From positions 1 through 50,776 of the IMG/VR virus record IMGVR_UViG_3300021373_001563: 50,776 bases of DNA. One strand, written 5' to 3'. The DNA is from a virus. The first letter of the stretch is position 1; each line of letters starts with the position of its first letter. This document shows positions 34,235 through 41,968 of the stretch, piece by piece. The translations under genes and the position numbers were made by a program. The notes beneath the pieces are model-generated. The model did not search any database, was not told the DNA's origin, and saw only the letters and a program-made list of their open reading frames with translations.

Positions 34235-34503
34235 TGGGAAAACTGGTTCCTGGACAACCGTTAATATACGAACGTGCAGACGGAGTAGTATATGCAAGAT
34301 ATAGAGATCCACCATATAATTCACAACCACGTTGGATAATAGGCGGAGATCCTGCAGGTGTTGCTAGAGCACAGGGAGAACTGTTAGACTACGGTGAATG
34401 GCAACTACTATGCAAGCTGTCACAAGAAAATATAACACTTAAAAAGTTAATGGATCAATTAGTAACAACATACTATATTATAAGAGATGAAGTTAAAAAT
34501 TAA
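34234..34503 (+). CDS. Small conserved hypothetical protein
   Basis: An 89-residue protein beginning MGKLVPGQPLIYERADGVVY, coupled to the previous gene by a TAATG overlap. The first half is beta-like with an RYRDPPY motif; the second half is a helix ending IIRDEVKN. The function is unknown. Its stop is directly followed by the -35 of the next promoter. Confidence 0.55.
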   Translation: MGKLVPGQPLIYERADGVVYARYRDPPYNSQPRWIIGGDPAGVARAQGELLDYGEWQLLCKLSQENITLKKLMDQLVTTYYIIRDEVKN

Positions 34504-34532
34504 TTGCATTATAAGAAAATATAGTGTATACT
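34504..34532 (+). promoter_or_regulatory. sigma70-type promoter for the 34556 gene cluster
   Basis: TTGCAT, 17-base spacer, TATACT; the leader has an AAGGAG ribosome site before a TTG start. Confidence 0.65.
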
Positions 34533-34555
34533 ATTAAGTATAAGGAGTCAAAAAG

Positions 34556-35011
34556 TTGTCATATCAAGAATTTCCAGTAAAAGAAGTACTAGCATGTATA
34601 GATTCAAATGCTAAATCACTATGGAAAGAACTTACAGACGAGCAAAAAAAATGTGTAAACTTTTGGTTACTTAATAGATATGCAAGTTCGGTATCGGGTA
34701 ACAGAGATGCACAAGAACTTGCAGTAGTAATGACTAATGAAATTTATAATAAAAATTGGAACGAACTAGGAACAAGACATCCTCAGTTACAATGGCAGTT
34801 ACTTTGTTCTACACATAACGCTGACAGCAGTATTAGAAAGCATGTTTGGATAGGTTTTAAAAAGAAAACAGGTAATAACAATGCTATAAAATTATTACAA
34901 CAAATTTATCCAAACATGAAACAAGACGAGGTAGAATTACTTGCTAGATTATCTACAAAAAAAGAACTCAAAGAATTGGCTAAAGAACATGACATCGATG
35001 CCAAACTCTGA
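34556..35011 (+). CDS. Conserved replication-region protein, possibly gp62-like clamp-loader subunit
   Basis: A 151-residue helical protein with a TTG start supported by an AAGGAG site. It contains VNFWLLNRYASSVSG (about residues 34-48), ELAVVMTNEIYNKNW, HPQLQWQLLC and a C-terminal KKELKELAKEHDID helix. The order of these stretches recalls T4 gp62, the small clamp-loader subunit (a FM.N..LS..P motif, then a K.W segment and a QKQLKKLALEW end), but T4 gp62 is 187 residues and no gp44 is in the window. I give gp62 only as a possibility. Confidence 0.45.
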   Translation: MSYQEFPVKEVLACIDSNAKSLWKELTDEQKKCVNFWLLNRYASSVSGNRDAQELAVVMTNEIYNKNWNELGTRHPQLQWQLLCSTHNADSSIRKHVWIGFKKKTGNNNAIKLLQQIYPNMKQDEVELLARLSTKKELKELAKEHDIDAKL

Positions 35012-35687
35012 TAAACCATATAAGTGCGAATATTGCGGTAACGGATACATGCGAGAAAAAACTCTTGCAGCTCATATGTGCGAAAAAAAGAGACGTTGGT
35101 TACAAAAAGATGAAAAACGAGTTAGATATGGCATGTACGCATTTCAAAGATTTTATAAATTAAGTGCAGGTGCTAAGAAAGAAAAAACATATGCTGACTT
35201 TGTAGACAGCCAGTATTATAATGCGTTTGTTAAGTTTGGTAGTTTTATTTCTAATGTAAAGCCACTATATCCTGAAAAATATATAGATTATGTTGTTACT
35301 AGTGGTGTTAAGTTAGATCATTGGGCACGAGATGAATTGTATGAAAAGTATGCATTAGAATTTATTCTTAAGGAAGATGTTACTACGGCACTAGAACGTA
35401 GTGTACAAAATATGATGGAATGGGCTGAAGATAAAAGTGCGCCATGGAATCATTATTTTAATTACGTAAGTTTAAACAAAGCAGTATGGGATATTAAAGA
35501 TGGTAAGGTAAGTCCTTGGCTCATTTTGAACTGTAAAGCAGGAAAAGAAATGTTAAATAAGTTTAACGATGAACAGTTGGAAATGGTTTATCATGTTATT
35601 AATCCTCAGCACTGGGCAATGAGATTTCAAAGGCAACCATCAGATGTCCAACTGGTCAAAGATGTAGCAAAGGAATCAAACTTATGA
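34989..35687 (+). CDS. Conserved protein with N-terminal zinc finger
   Basis: A protein of about 232 residues; the start may be at 34989 (MTSMPNSDK) or three codons later. Near its N-terminus a C2H2/C2HC-like finger (YKCEYCGNGYMREKTLAAHM, then C) is clear. The rest is helical, with FQRFYKLSAGAKKEKTYADF and AFVKFGSFISNVKPLYPEKY stretches and a WNHYFNYVSLNKAVW segment. Proteins with this finger and body occur in marine T4-like phages without known function. It overlaps its neighbours on both sides (14-23 bases upstream, ATGA downstream). Confidence 0.6.
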   Translation: MTSMPNSDKPYKCEYCGNGYMREKTLAAHMCEKKRRWLQKDEKRVRYGMYAFQRFYKLSAGAKKEKTYADFVDSQYYNAFVKFGSFISNVKPLYPEKYIDYVVTSGVKLDHWARDELYEKYALEFILKEDVTTALERSVQNMMEWAEDKSAPWNHYFNYVSLNKAVWDIKDGKVSPWLILNCKAGKEMLNKFNDEQLEMVYHVINPQHWAMRFQRQPSDVQLVKDVAKESNL

Positions 35688-36112
35688 AAATTTTAATTTG
35701 TGGATTACCGGGTAGCGGTAAGACCACATTAGCAGCACCGTTTGCCAAATTGATCGGTGCTATTCATCTAAATGCAGACGAAATACGTGAAGAATATAAC
35801 GACTGGGATTTCTCAGATCAAGGTAGATTAAGACAGGCGCAACGTATGCGTCATTTAGCAGACGGCGTAGTCAAAGCAGGTAAAGTTGTAGTAGCAGATT
35901 TTATTGCACCAACTAAAGAAGCTCGTAAACAATTCGATGCTGATTATATTGTATGGATGGATACAATAAAAGAAGGAAGATTTGCAGACACAAATGCAAT
36001 GTATCAGCCACTAACAAAAAACGAATTTAATTACCACGTTAGTGAATGGTTTGATGACACACACGTTCAATTAATGCAAGTAGTATCAAAGTTTTTAGAA
36101 GATGGAAAATAA
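35684..36112 (+). CDS. Adenylylsulfate (APS) kinase-like P-loop kinase
   Basis: A 142-residue protein with Walker A GLPGSGKTT at residues 7-15, then HLNADEIREEYNDWDFSDQG where APS kinases have HLDGDNVR...LGFS, then an ADFIAPTKEARKQF strand-loop and IVWMDTIKEGRFADTN, matching the APS-kinase order. APS kinase makes PAPS, the sulfate donor used by sulfotransferases, and this phage encodes one at 26114. The DGDN signature is changed to NADE, so a different small-molecule kinase is possible. It is coupled to the previous gene by ATGA and overlaps the DUF2061 gene by 11 bases. Confidence 0.65.
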   Translation: MKILICGLPGSGKTTLAAPFAKLIGAIHLNADEIREEYNDWDFSDQGRLRQAQRMRHLADGVVKAGKVVVADFIAPTKEARKQFDADYIVWMDTIKEGRFADTNAMYQPLTKNEFNYHVSEWFDDTHVQLMQVVSKFLEDGK

Positions 36113-36320
36113 AGTATCACCAAAGCGTCATTTAGCTAAAGCAGTTACTTGGCGTATTATTGCAAGCATAACTACAGCAGCGATTGCGTATATGTTTGGC
36201 CTACCACCAAAAGCAGTAGGTGCTGTTTTTGTAGCTGATTTAATAATTAAATTTGTGTTATACTACCTACACGAAAGAGTATGGTATAAACACATAAGAT
36301 ACGGAGTTAAAGATGTTTGA
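36102..36320 (+). CDS. DUF2061 small membrane protein
   Basis: A 72-residue protein with two hydrophobic segments (about residues 17-35, IIASITTAAIAYMFGL, and 37-55, AVGAVFVADLIIKFVLYYL) and the family ending YLHERVWYKHIRYG. DUF2061 proteins are small inner-membrane proteins of unknown function that in bacteria are often found next to sulfate-activation genes. Here too it sits between an APS-kinase-like gene and an adenylyltransferase-like gene, overlapping both. A role tied to sulfate activation is inference from this repeated context. Confidence 0.75.
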   Translation: MENKVSPKRHLAKAVTWRIIASITTAAIAYMFGLPPKAVGAVFVADLIIKFVLYYLHERVWYKHIRYGVKDV

Positions 36321-36717
36321 TTTTGATAAACCAACAGCACAACTATTAGGCCGCTGGCAACCGTGGCATCCTGGCCATACTGCATTGTTTAAAAAAGCAT
36401 ATGCGGAAATTGGACAGGTATGTATTATGATTCGTCAGGTACCAAAAGATACCGAAGCTAATGCAAGAGTTCCTGGACAAGATGATAATCCTTGGACTGT
36501 TAAACAAGTAATGAATAATATTAAAATTGAGTTAGAAAAAGAAGGCTTTACTCTTTATAAAGAATATGTTATAATTAAAGTTCCTAATATTGTTGATATT
36601 AGCTATGGTCGAGGAGTAGGTTATACGTTTACAGAACACGATCTCGGCGAAGAAGTACACAATATTAGTGCTACAAAAATTAGAAAAGAATTAAGAGAGA
36701 AAGGTAAATTAGGTTGA
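36313..36717 (+). CDS. Nucleotidyltransferase of the HxGH superfamily (adenylyltransferase-like)
   Basis: A 134-residue protein with GRWQPWHPGH at residues 13-22, the nucleotide-binding HxGH signature, and a C-terminal ISATKIRKELR at about 117-127, matching the IS.T.iR end of this superfamily. Such small enzymes include NMN adenylyltransferases, while the larger ATP sulfurylases use the same fold. Directly after an APS-kinase-like and a DUF2061 gene, an ATP-sulfurylase-like role is tempting, but the protein is much shorter than ATP sulfurylase. Substrate left open. Confidence 0.65.
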   Translation: MFDFDKPTAQLLGRWQPWHPGHTALFKKAYAEIGQVCIMIRQVPKDTEANARVPGQDDNPWTVKQVMNNIKIELEKEGFTLYKEYVIIKVPNIVDISYGRGVGYTFTEHDLGEEVHNISATKIRKELREKGKLG

Positions 36718-37232
36718 ATCTTGAAGTAATTGACAATTTTTTAGATGACGAGCAATTTAAATTCTTTCAGTTTTCTATCATGGATGAAGCATTTCCTTGG
36801 TATTATTCTGAAGCAATAAATTTAGATAAAGATCTTGCACCTGAACCTAAATACGATTATCAACTATACAATACTGTATATGCAGCACCTGCTCATCAAT
36901 CGGAACAGTTTCGATTAATTAATCCTATTATTAATAAAATTAATCCAAGGATATTGCTAAGAGCAAAATTTAATTTTGCTCCTGCTAATGATAGAATAAT
37001 AGAGCAAGGTATGCATCAAGATATTCAAGTAGGAGAAGATTTACTTGACATCTGTACTACGGCTGTGTTATACTTAAATACAAATAATGGATATACTAAA
37101 TTTGATAATGGAGACACTGTTGCTAGTGTTGAAAACAGATTTGTAAGTTTTCCATCTAAAACTTTTCACACAGGTACAACATGTACAGATCAAAAATGTA
37201 GAGTTGTACTAAACTTAAATTATATAAAATAA
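36714..37232 (+). CDS. 2OG-Fe(II) oxygenase, copy 1
   Basis: A 172-residue protein with a TTG start in a TTGA overlap with the preceding stop. The iron site is H101-x-D103 in GMHQDI and H152 in KTFHTG, with R163 nine to eleven residues later to hold 2-oxoglutarate, as in prolyl-hydroxylase-like enzymes. Similar short oxygenases are common in marine T4-like phages; their targets are unknown. Its stop and the start of the DnaE-like gene overlap by one base. Confidence 0.8.
   Translation: MNLEVIDNFLDDEQFKFFQFSIMDEAFPWYYSEAINLDKDLAPEPKYDYQLYNTVYAAPAHQSEQFRLINPIINKINPRILLRAKFNFAPANDRIIEQGMHQDIQVGEDLLDICTTAVLYLNTNNGYTKFDNGDTVASVENRFVSFPSKTFHTGTTCTDQKCRVVLNLNYIK
37045..37074 (+). promoter_or_regulatory. 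Possible internal promoter
   Basis: TTGACA, 18-base spacer, TATACT, inside the oxygenase gene about 160 bases before the DnaE-like gene. Weak evidence because it is in coding sequence. Confidence 0.3.
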
Positions 37233-37792
37233 TGCCTGATATTGATATAGACTTTGCAGATAGAGATATTATCTTAAGTAAGATACAACACCGTGTAGCT
37301 AAATTAGATAGCGATAAAAAGCACAACACAGGTGTTTACGTTACAGAAATACCTCATAATCCAATAGATAAGTTATCTACAATTGAACATAAGACAGCAG
37401 AAGAACGCGGATACTTTAAACTTGATTTTTTAAATGTTTCGATATATAAAGATGTAAGAGACGAACAACATTTACAAGAACTATTAGAAAGGACTCCCGA
37501 ATGGACACTTTTACAGCACAAAGAATTTTCGGATCTTCTATTCCACGTAAACGGACACGAGAATATATTGCAGACATTAAAGCCCTCCAGTGTGGAACAA
37601 CTGGCAGCAGTTTTAGCAATTATTCGACCAGCCAAGAGACACCTAGCGAACGAACCTTGGGAAAAGATAATGCAGGAAGTTTGGGTCAAACCAGATAACG
37701 GAGAGTACTACTTTAAAAAGGCGCATGCCATGAGCTACGCTTTTGCAGTAGTTGTTCATATGAATCTGTTATGTGAACAAATTAATTCTTAA
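37232..37792 (+). CDS. Miniature DnaE-like (DNA polymerase III alpha-like) protein
   Basis: A 186-residue protein in which consecutive pieces match bacterial DnaE out of a context of over 1,000 residues. PDIDIDF is at residues 2-8 (DnaE PDFDIDF, catalytic Asp401/403 in E. coli) and KLDFLNVS at 63-70 (FDFLGL, Asp555). SSVEQLAAVLAIIRPAK is at 119-135, and KKAHAMSYAF at 162-171 (KSHAAAYA). Candidate catalytic residues D5, D7 and D65 are all kept. PHP, thumb, most of the fingers and OB domains are missing. It is not obviously decayed: the frame is clean and it is coupled to its neighbour. Similar short proteins occur in other marine T4-like phages, to my knowledge without a defined role. Confidence 0.7.
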   Translation: MPDIDIDFADRDIILSKIQHRVAKLDSDKKHNTGVYVTEIPHNPIDKLSTIEHKTAEERGYFKLDFLNVSIYKDVRDEQHLQELLERTPEWTLLQHKEFSDLLFHVNGHENILQTLKPSSVEQLAAVLAIIRPAKRHLANEPWEKIMQEVWVKPDNGEYYFKKAHAMSYAFAVVVHMNLLCEQINS

Positions 37793-38153
37793 GTTTTCTT
37801 ACTAACTGTACGTTTTTTCTCTTAACACGTTTTACGTTTAAATTGCCTATGTTTACACATGGTCCGTCAACAATTCTTACATCTTTAGAATTCATTGTTA
37901 TAATGCAATATGCAAACGCCTCCATTTCTTGACGTAAAAAGATACTGATTGGTATTGTTCGATTTGATTCCCACCACCATACTTCTCCAAGTTCAAGAAA
38001 TAATTCTTTTTCGTTATCTGATTTAATATCAGTATAAACATACATACTGGTGACAACATTGTCTTGATTGATAATAATCCCGACATATTCCGTACCGCCA
38101 TAAGAAACAATACTTATGAATGGGAAATTTTCTTTAAATTCTTTTAGGATCAT
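37782..38153 (-). CDS. Conserved hypothetical protein of marine T4-like phages
   Basis: A 123-residue protein on the minus strand, overlapping the end of the DnaE-like gene by 11 bases. Its most striking part is FLELGEVWWWESNRTIPISI at about residues 52-71, after an IVSYGGTEYVGIIINQD beta hairpin; the last 20 residues are basic (VKRVKRKNVQLVRKLK). Aromatic and basic features suggest nucleic-acid or regulatory binding, but I cannot name a function. Confidence 0.55.
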   Translation of the reverse strand: MILKEFKENFPFISIVSYGGTEYVGIIINQDNVVTSMYVYTDIKSDNEKELFLELGEVWWWESNRTIPISIFLRQEMEAFAYCIITMNSKDVRIVDGPCVNIGNLNVKRVKRKNVQLVRKLKN

Positions 38154-38172
38154 GTTTTTATTAATTAATTCC

Positions 38173-38180
38173 TATAAATA
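38173..38180 (+). promoter_or_regulatory. Exact T4 late promoter (leaderless)
   Basis: TATAAATA, the exact T4 consensus, then CAGT and the ATG at 38185. Confidence 0.8.
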
Positions 38181-38184
38181 CAGT

Positions 38185-38958
38185 ATGTCACTTATATCTA
38201 GATATTTAGTCAACAACAGAACCAAACTTGTAGCCAATGTGGCAGGATTCGTAACGGAGTATAGACCAGTGTATCAAAAAACAATTTCAATTTACAAAGG
38301 TATTGATAATACCTTAGAGTTTCAGATTTTAAATCCTGATCAAAAACCTATTCCATTAACAAACCAAACTGCACACTTTGTTGCTTTTGATTCTGAAAAC
38401 AATCAAGTAATAGAGCATACTGGTGAAGTAGTTATTTCAAATAAAGGGTTATTTAAAATTGTTATCACTGAAAACGATACTTTAAATGTTGATTCACAAT
38501 ATTTGTCCTACAGTGTTTATTTAACTGATACAGCAGCAACAAAAACACTAACTTATGCAGACGAACAACTAGGTGCAAAAGGTACACTACATCTTTCAGG
38601 TGAAGCATTTCCTGGTCCAAAGAACTCGTATACTATTACAACATTCTTACAAGCTGGTGTCGATAGTGACGAATACGTAAGCGAAGCAGTAACAGCTCAA
38701 CCTGCACTTAACGGAAATGATGCACTACACACTGCGGTTTTTTATACAAATAATTATGACGGCGACATTTTAATTCAAGCAACATTAGATAATAGTTTAA
38801 ATGAAGCTACAAACTGGGCAACTATTGAATCAGTCAATTTTGATGGATCTGAATCTCAACCTATACCGTTTAACTTTAATGGTGTATACAGTTATCTAAG
38901 ATTTAAAACATCAGCAAATCCAGAAAATAAAATCACAAAAATATTAGTCAGAAACTGA
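38185..38958 (+). CDS. Virion structural protein, late
   Basis: A 257-residue protein; the start at 38185 (MSLISRYLVNN) is set by the late promoter, and an earlier in-frame ATG at 38116 is rejected. It looks all-beta: YQKTISIYKGIDNTLEFQIL, then ISNKGLFKIVITENDTLNV and a C-terminal YNYDGDILIQATLDNSLN-like strand pair typical of tail or baseplate accessory proteins. I do not recognise a named family. It is isolated among replication genes, and its stop touches the primase promoter. Confidence 0.6.
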   Translation: MSLISRYLVNNRTKLVANVAGFVTEYRPVYQKTISIYKGIDNTLEFQILNPDQKPIPLTNQTAHFVAFDSENNQVIEHTGEVVISNKGLFKIVITENDTLNVDSQYLSYSVYLTDTAATKTLTYADEQLGAKGTLHLSGEAFPGPKNSYTITTFLQAGVDSDEYVSEAVTAQPALNGNDALHTAVFYTNNYDGDILIQATLDNSLNEATNWATIESVNFDGSESQPIPFNFNGVYSYLRFKTSANPENKITKILVRN

Positions 38959-38987
38959 TTGACATTACACTGTACTGACGCTATAAT
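38959..38987 (+). promoter_or_regulatory. Perfect sigma70 consensus promoter, leaderless, for primase
   Basis: TTGACA, 17-base spacer, TATAAT, then AATAGT and the ATG at 38994. Both hexamers and spacing are perfect. Confidence 0.8.
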
Positions 38988-38993
38988 AATAGT

Positions 38994-39992
38994 ATGAGTG
39001 TAGTAAGCGATACAGTTCTGACATACTTGCCTGCTAAAAGGAAAACAACTCCTAGTGGCTGGCTATCCTTTAACGCACCGTGTTGCCATCACAATGGTCA
39101 CAGTGCAGACACTCGCGGCCGTGGTGGCCTTATAAGTAACCCAGATGGAGGCGTTAGTTATCATTGCTTTAACTGCGGCTTCAAAGCAAGCTGGCAACCG
39201 GGCAGAAATTTCTCACACAAGTTACGAAAACTTCTACAATGGACAGGAGCGCCTGACGATATAATCAACAAGGTGGCGTTGGAAGTGATGAGAGAGAATG
39301 AAGGTGTAGAGGCAAAAACACGCATAGCTGAACTGCCCTCATTCAACACTGTCCCGTTGCCAGACGATGCTGTTAGACTAGCAGATCATCAATGGGCCGA
39401 AGCGGGCACTATACCAGAACGTATGGTAAATGTTTTTGCCTATATGCTAGAACGTAATCTATGCATAGATGATATCGACTATCACTGGAGTCCAAGCCTA
39501 GGGTACCGTGATAGATTGATCATACCTTTCTACTACGAAGGTAGGGTAGTGGGTTGGACTGCTAGAGCTATTACACCAGATAAGAAGCCCAAGTACTTAA
39601 CAGAGGTACAACCTGGATACATATTCAACTTAGATGAGCAACGTCATACCAAAGTGTTTGCTATTGTGTGCGAGGGTCAGCTCGATGCACTACACGTAGA
39701 AGGTTGCGCACTAGGAGGGTCGGAGATTTCAGATCAACAGGCTATGTTACTCAACAGACTGCAGAAGCAGATCATTGTAGTACCCGACAGAGACAAAGCA
39801 GGGTCTAAGCTAGTAGAGCGAGCAATTGAGCTAGGATATTCAGTAAGCATGCCACCCTGGGCAGAAGATATTAACGATATTGGCGATGCTGTTGCACGTT
39901 ACGGAAGGCTATACACACTACACTCAATAGCTGTACATGCAACAGAGTCGCCCCTTAAAATAAGATTGATGGCAAAGAAATGGTTCGATTGA
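38994..39992 (+). CDS. gp61: DNA primase gp61
   Basis: A 332-residue primase (T4 gp61 is 342). A zinc-binding domain lies at residues 30-61 (C30/C31, H32/H33, H36, with CFNC at 58-61). The TOPRIM domain follows, with VCEGQLDAL at about 224-232 and the metal-binding VVPDRDKAG at about 260-268. It makes RNA primers with helicase gp41, encoded just downstream. Predicted leaderless translation from a perfect early-type promoter. The base composition is more GC-rich than its neighbours. Confidence 0.92.
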   Translation: MSVVSDTVLTYLPAKRKTTPSGWLSFNAPCCHHNGHSADTRGRGGLISNPDGGVSYHCFNCGFKASWQPGRNFSHKLRKLLQWTGAPDDIINKVALEVMRENEGVEAKTRIAELPSFNTVPLPDDAVRLADHQWAEAGTIPERMVNVFAYMLERNLCIDDIDYHWSPSLGYRDRLIIPFYYEGRVVGWTARAITPDKKPKYLTEVQPGYIFNLDEQRHTKVFAIVCEGQLDALHVEGCALGGSEISDQQAMLLNRLQKQIIVVPDRDKAGSKLVERAIELGYSVSMPPWAEDINDIGDAVARYGRLYTLHSIAVHATESPLKIRLMAKKWFD

Positions 39993-40129
39993 TTTCTTTA
40001 CTTTTTGTGCTGTTTGTGTTATACTTGAGTATCAAAGCACAGCAAACAACAGAGTCAGATAAGGCCTTTACGTATGAAGTGCCAAGCATAATTACAGTAG
40101 AAGAACTTCCGCCGATAGGAAAAGAATGA
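39980..40129 (+). CDS. 49-residue single-pass membrane protein between primase and helicase
   Basis: A short gene overlapping the primase end by 13 bases and the helicase start by 4 (ATGA), so it is well coupled to both. Residues 2-18 (VRLISLLFVLFVLYLSI) are one hydrophobic helix after a short basic start, followed by a 30-residue polar tail ending ELPPIGKE. It has no cleavage site or lipobox. Tight overlap on both sides and the clean hydrophobic profile argue that it is real. Possible roles are membrane anchoring of replication or interference with a host membrane protein; neither is shown. Confidence 0.6.
   Translation: MVRLISLLFVLFVLYLSIKAQQTTESDKAFTYEVPSIITVEELPPIGKE
39997..40025 (+). 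promoter_or_regulatory. Possible promoter for helicase
   Basis: TTTACT, 17-base spacer, TATACT, inside the small membrane protein gene and 100 bases before gp41. Confidence 0.35.
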
Positions 40130-41541
40130 GCAGACAAAATACAGATTACGGATATGATATACAAAAGGTATATCTAGAAATGTTTATGACAGACGCTGAG
40201 AGCTTTGTACGCTGTCAGGGTGTGTTTGATCCAAACACATTTGATAGACGTTTACAGGCGCCAGCGACGTTTCTAAAAGATTATGTAGAAGAGCATAATG
40301 CTATTCCTACATTTGACATGATTAATGCAGCAACAGATGCACAACTTAAAGATCCAGGACAACTACAGGAGAACCATTATGACTGGTTACTTCAAGAATT
40401 CGAAACCTTCTCCAGACACAAGGCTTTGGAAAAGGCCATCCTTGATAGCGCAGATCTGTTGGAGAAAGGGGAGTATGGCCCGGTTGAGGATTTGGTTAAG
40501 AAAGCAGTACAGATTGGCTTGCAAAAAGATCTAGGCACAGACTACTTTGCAGATCCGAGAGCTAGACTAGAAGCAATCAAAGACAAGAACGGACAAGTAA
40601 GTACAGGCTGGCCTACACTAGACAAAAAACTGTTTGGTGGATTCAACAGAGGTGAGCTAAACATTTTTGCAGGTGGTTCAGGTTCAGGTAAGAGTTTGTT
40701 CATGGCTAACCTAGGTGTTAACTGGTGTTTGCAGGGCATGAACGTTATGTACTTGACGTTTGAGCTTTCAGAGAATCTAGTTAGTATGCGTCTTGATAGT
40801 ATGACATCAGAGATTCCAAGTCGTGAAGTGTTTAAGAGTATTGACGATGTTGAAATGAAAGTTAAAATGATCGGTAAGAAGTCAGGCGCCTTCCAAGTCA
40901 AGTATATGCCTACAGGTAAAAATGCAAACGACATTAGAGCATATTTAAAAGAGTATGAAATTAAAACAGGACGCAAAGTAGACGTACTACTAATTGACTA
41001 TCTAGACTTGATGCATCCAATTGGACAAAAGATATCAGCAGAAAACTTATTTGTCAAAGACAAGTATGTATCGGAAGAGTTGCGTAACTTGGCTATGGAA
41101 CTAAACTGTATTTTTGTTACAGCATCGCAGTTGAATAGAAGTTCTGTAGAAGAAATTGAATTTGATCACTCGCATATTTCAGGCGGTATTAGTAAGATTA
41201 ATACAGCAGACAACTTGATTGGTATCTTTACAAGTAGAGCAATGCGTGAACGTGGACGCTATCAGATACAATTAATGAAGACTAGAAGTTCAAGCGGCGT
41301 TGGACAAAAAATTGATTTAGCATTTAATATAGATACATTGCGTATTGAAGACTTAGGTGAAGAAGACGAACAAGCTGCAACAGCAGGTGCAGGCGGCGCA
41401 AGTGCAATCGCTCAAGCACTTAAACGATCTAATGTGACTCCTAATGAGACACCTGATGAAGGAACACCTGTTAAAAAAATTAAAGCAGAAACAGATTCAA
41501 CTAAACTAAGAGACTTTTTAAACAACCTGGGAGACGAATGA
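40126..41541 (+). CDS. gp41: Replicative DNA helicase gp41 (DnaB family)
   Basis: A 471-residue protein (T4 gp41 is 475). The N-terminal 150 residues are a helical primase-binding domain. The RecA-like domain begins with GGFNRGELNIFAGGSGSGKS (Walker A, about residues 170-190), a Walker B strand VDVLLIDYLDLM near 285-296, and ITASQLNRSS with motif H3. It unwinds the fork and moves with primase gp61. The C-terminal 45 residues are Ala/Gly-rich and charged. Confidence 0.93.
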   Translation: MSRQNTDYGYDIQKVYLEMFMTDAESFVRCQGVFDPNTFDRRLQAPATFLKDYVEEHNAIPTFDMINAATDAQLKDPGQLQENHYDWLLQEFETFSRHKALEKAILDSADLLEKGEYGPVEDLVKKAVQIGLQKDLGTDYFADPRARLEAIKDKNGQVSTGWPTLDKKLFGGFNRGELNIFAGGSGSGKSLFMANLGVNWCLQGMNVMYLTFELSENLVSMRLDSMTSEIPSREVFKSIDDVEMKVKMIGKKSGAFQVKYMPTGKNANDIRAYLKEYEIKTGRKVDVLLIDYLDLMHPIGQKISAENLFVKDKYVSEELRNLAMELNCIFVTASQLNRSSVEEIEFDHSHISGGISKINTADNLIGIFTSRAMRERGRYQIQLMKTRSSSGVGQKIDLAFNIDTLRIEDLGEEDEQAATAGAGGASAIAQALKRSNVTPNETPDEGTPVKKIKAETDSTKLRDFLNNLGDE

Positions 41542-41542
41542 G

Positions 41543-41968
41543 TTGCTTCGACTTTTACAAGACTATGAACTTGATATTATTAAGGACGATCCAGTCCGAC
41601 CACACATAGAAGCCGAATGGAGAATACGGTCAGGCAGAGAAGTATATGTATTAGAAGACGATGATACAGGAAAAATTAATGCTGTATTGTGTGTTGCATA
41701 TATGGATGAAGTTCCAACTCGAGAACTAGATATGAGTTGGCCGGGCGTTGATGTTGCTGTATTTTATACTGTATGGAGTTATACAAAAGGCGCAGGCAGA
41801 GAAATTATATTTGCTACACAAAAACAAATTAAACGCAATAATCCATATATTAAAAGATATGTTACACTAAGTCCTCTAACACAAATGGCTGAAAAATTTC
41901 ATTTGCGTAACGGAGCAAAGTTTATTGCTAAACACAGCGATTGTCAAAACTTTGAATACCCAGCATGA
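41543..41968 (+). CDS. GNAT-like acetyltransferase
   Basis: A 141-residue protein with a TTG start just after the helicase stop. A GNAT-like order can be seen: NAVLCVAYMDEVP (beta 4 region, about residues 45-57), FYTVWSYTKGAGREIIFATQ where the acetyl-CoA loop and helix would be (about 73-92), and KRYVTLSPLTQMAEKFHLRNGAKFI at the end. The pyrophosphate loop (Q/RxxGxG/A) is only partly recognisable as KGAGRE. Substrate unknown. Confidence 0.55.
   Translation: MLRLLQDYELDIIKDDPVRPHIEAEWRIRSGREVYVLEDDDTGKINAVLCVAYMDEVPTRELDMSWPGVDVAVFYTVWSYTKGAGREIIFATQKQIKRNNPYIKRYVTLSPLTQMAEKFHLRNGAKFIAKHSDCQNFEYPA

Noticed and set aside
37232-37792. The DnaE-like gene as a broken host polymerase fragment
   Set aside because: The pieces from distant parts of DnaE are joined in order in one clean frame with coupled start, so it looks like a compact protein and not a truncation.
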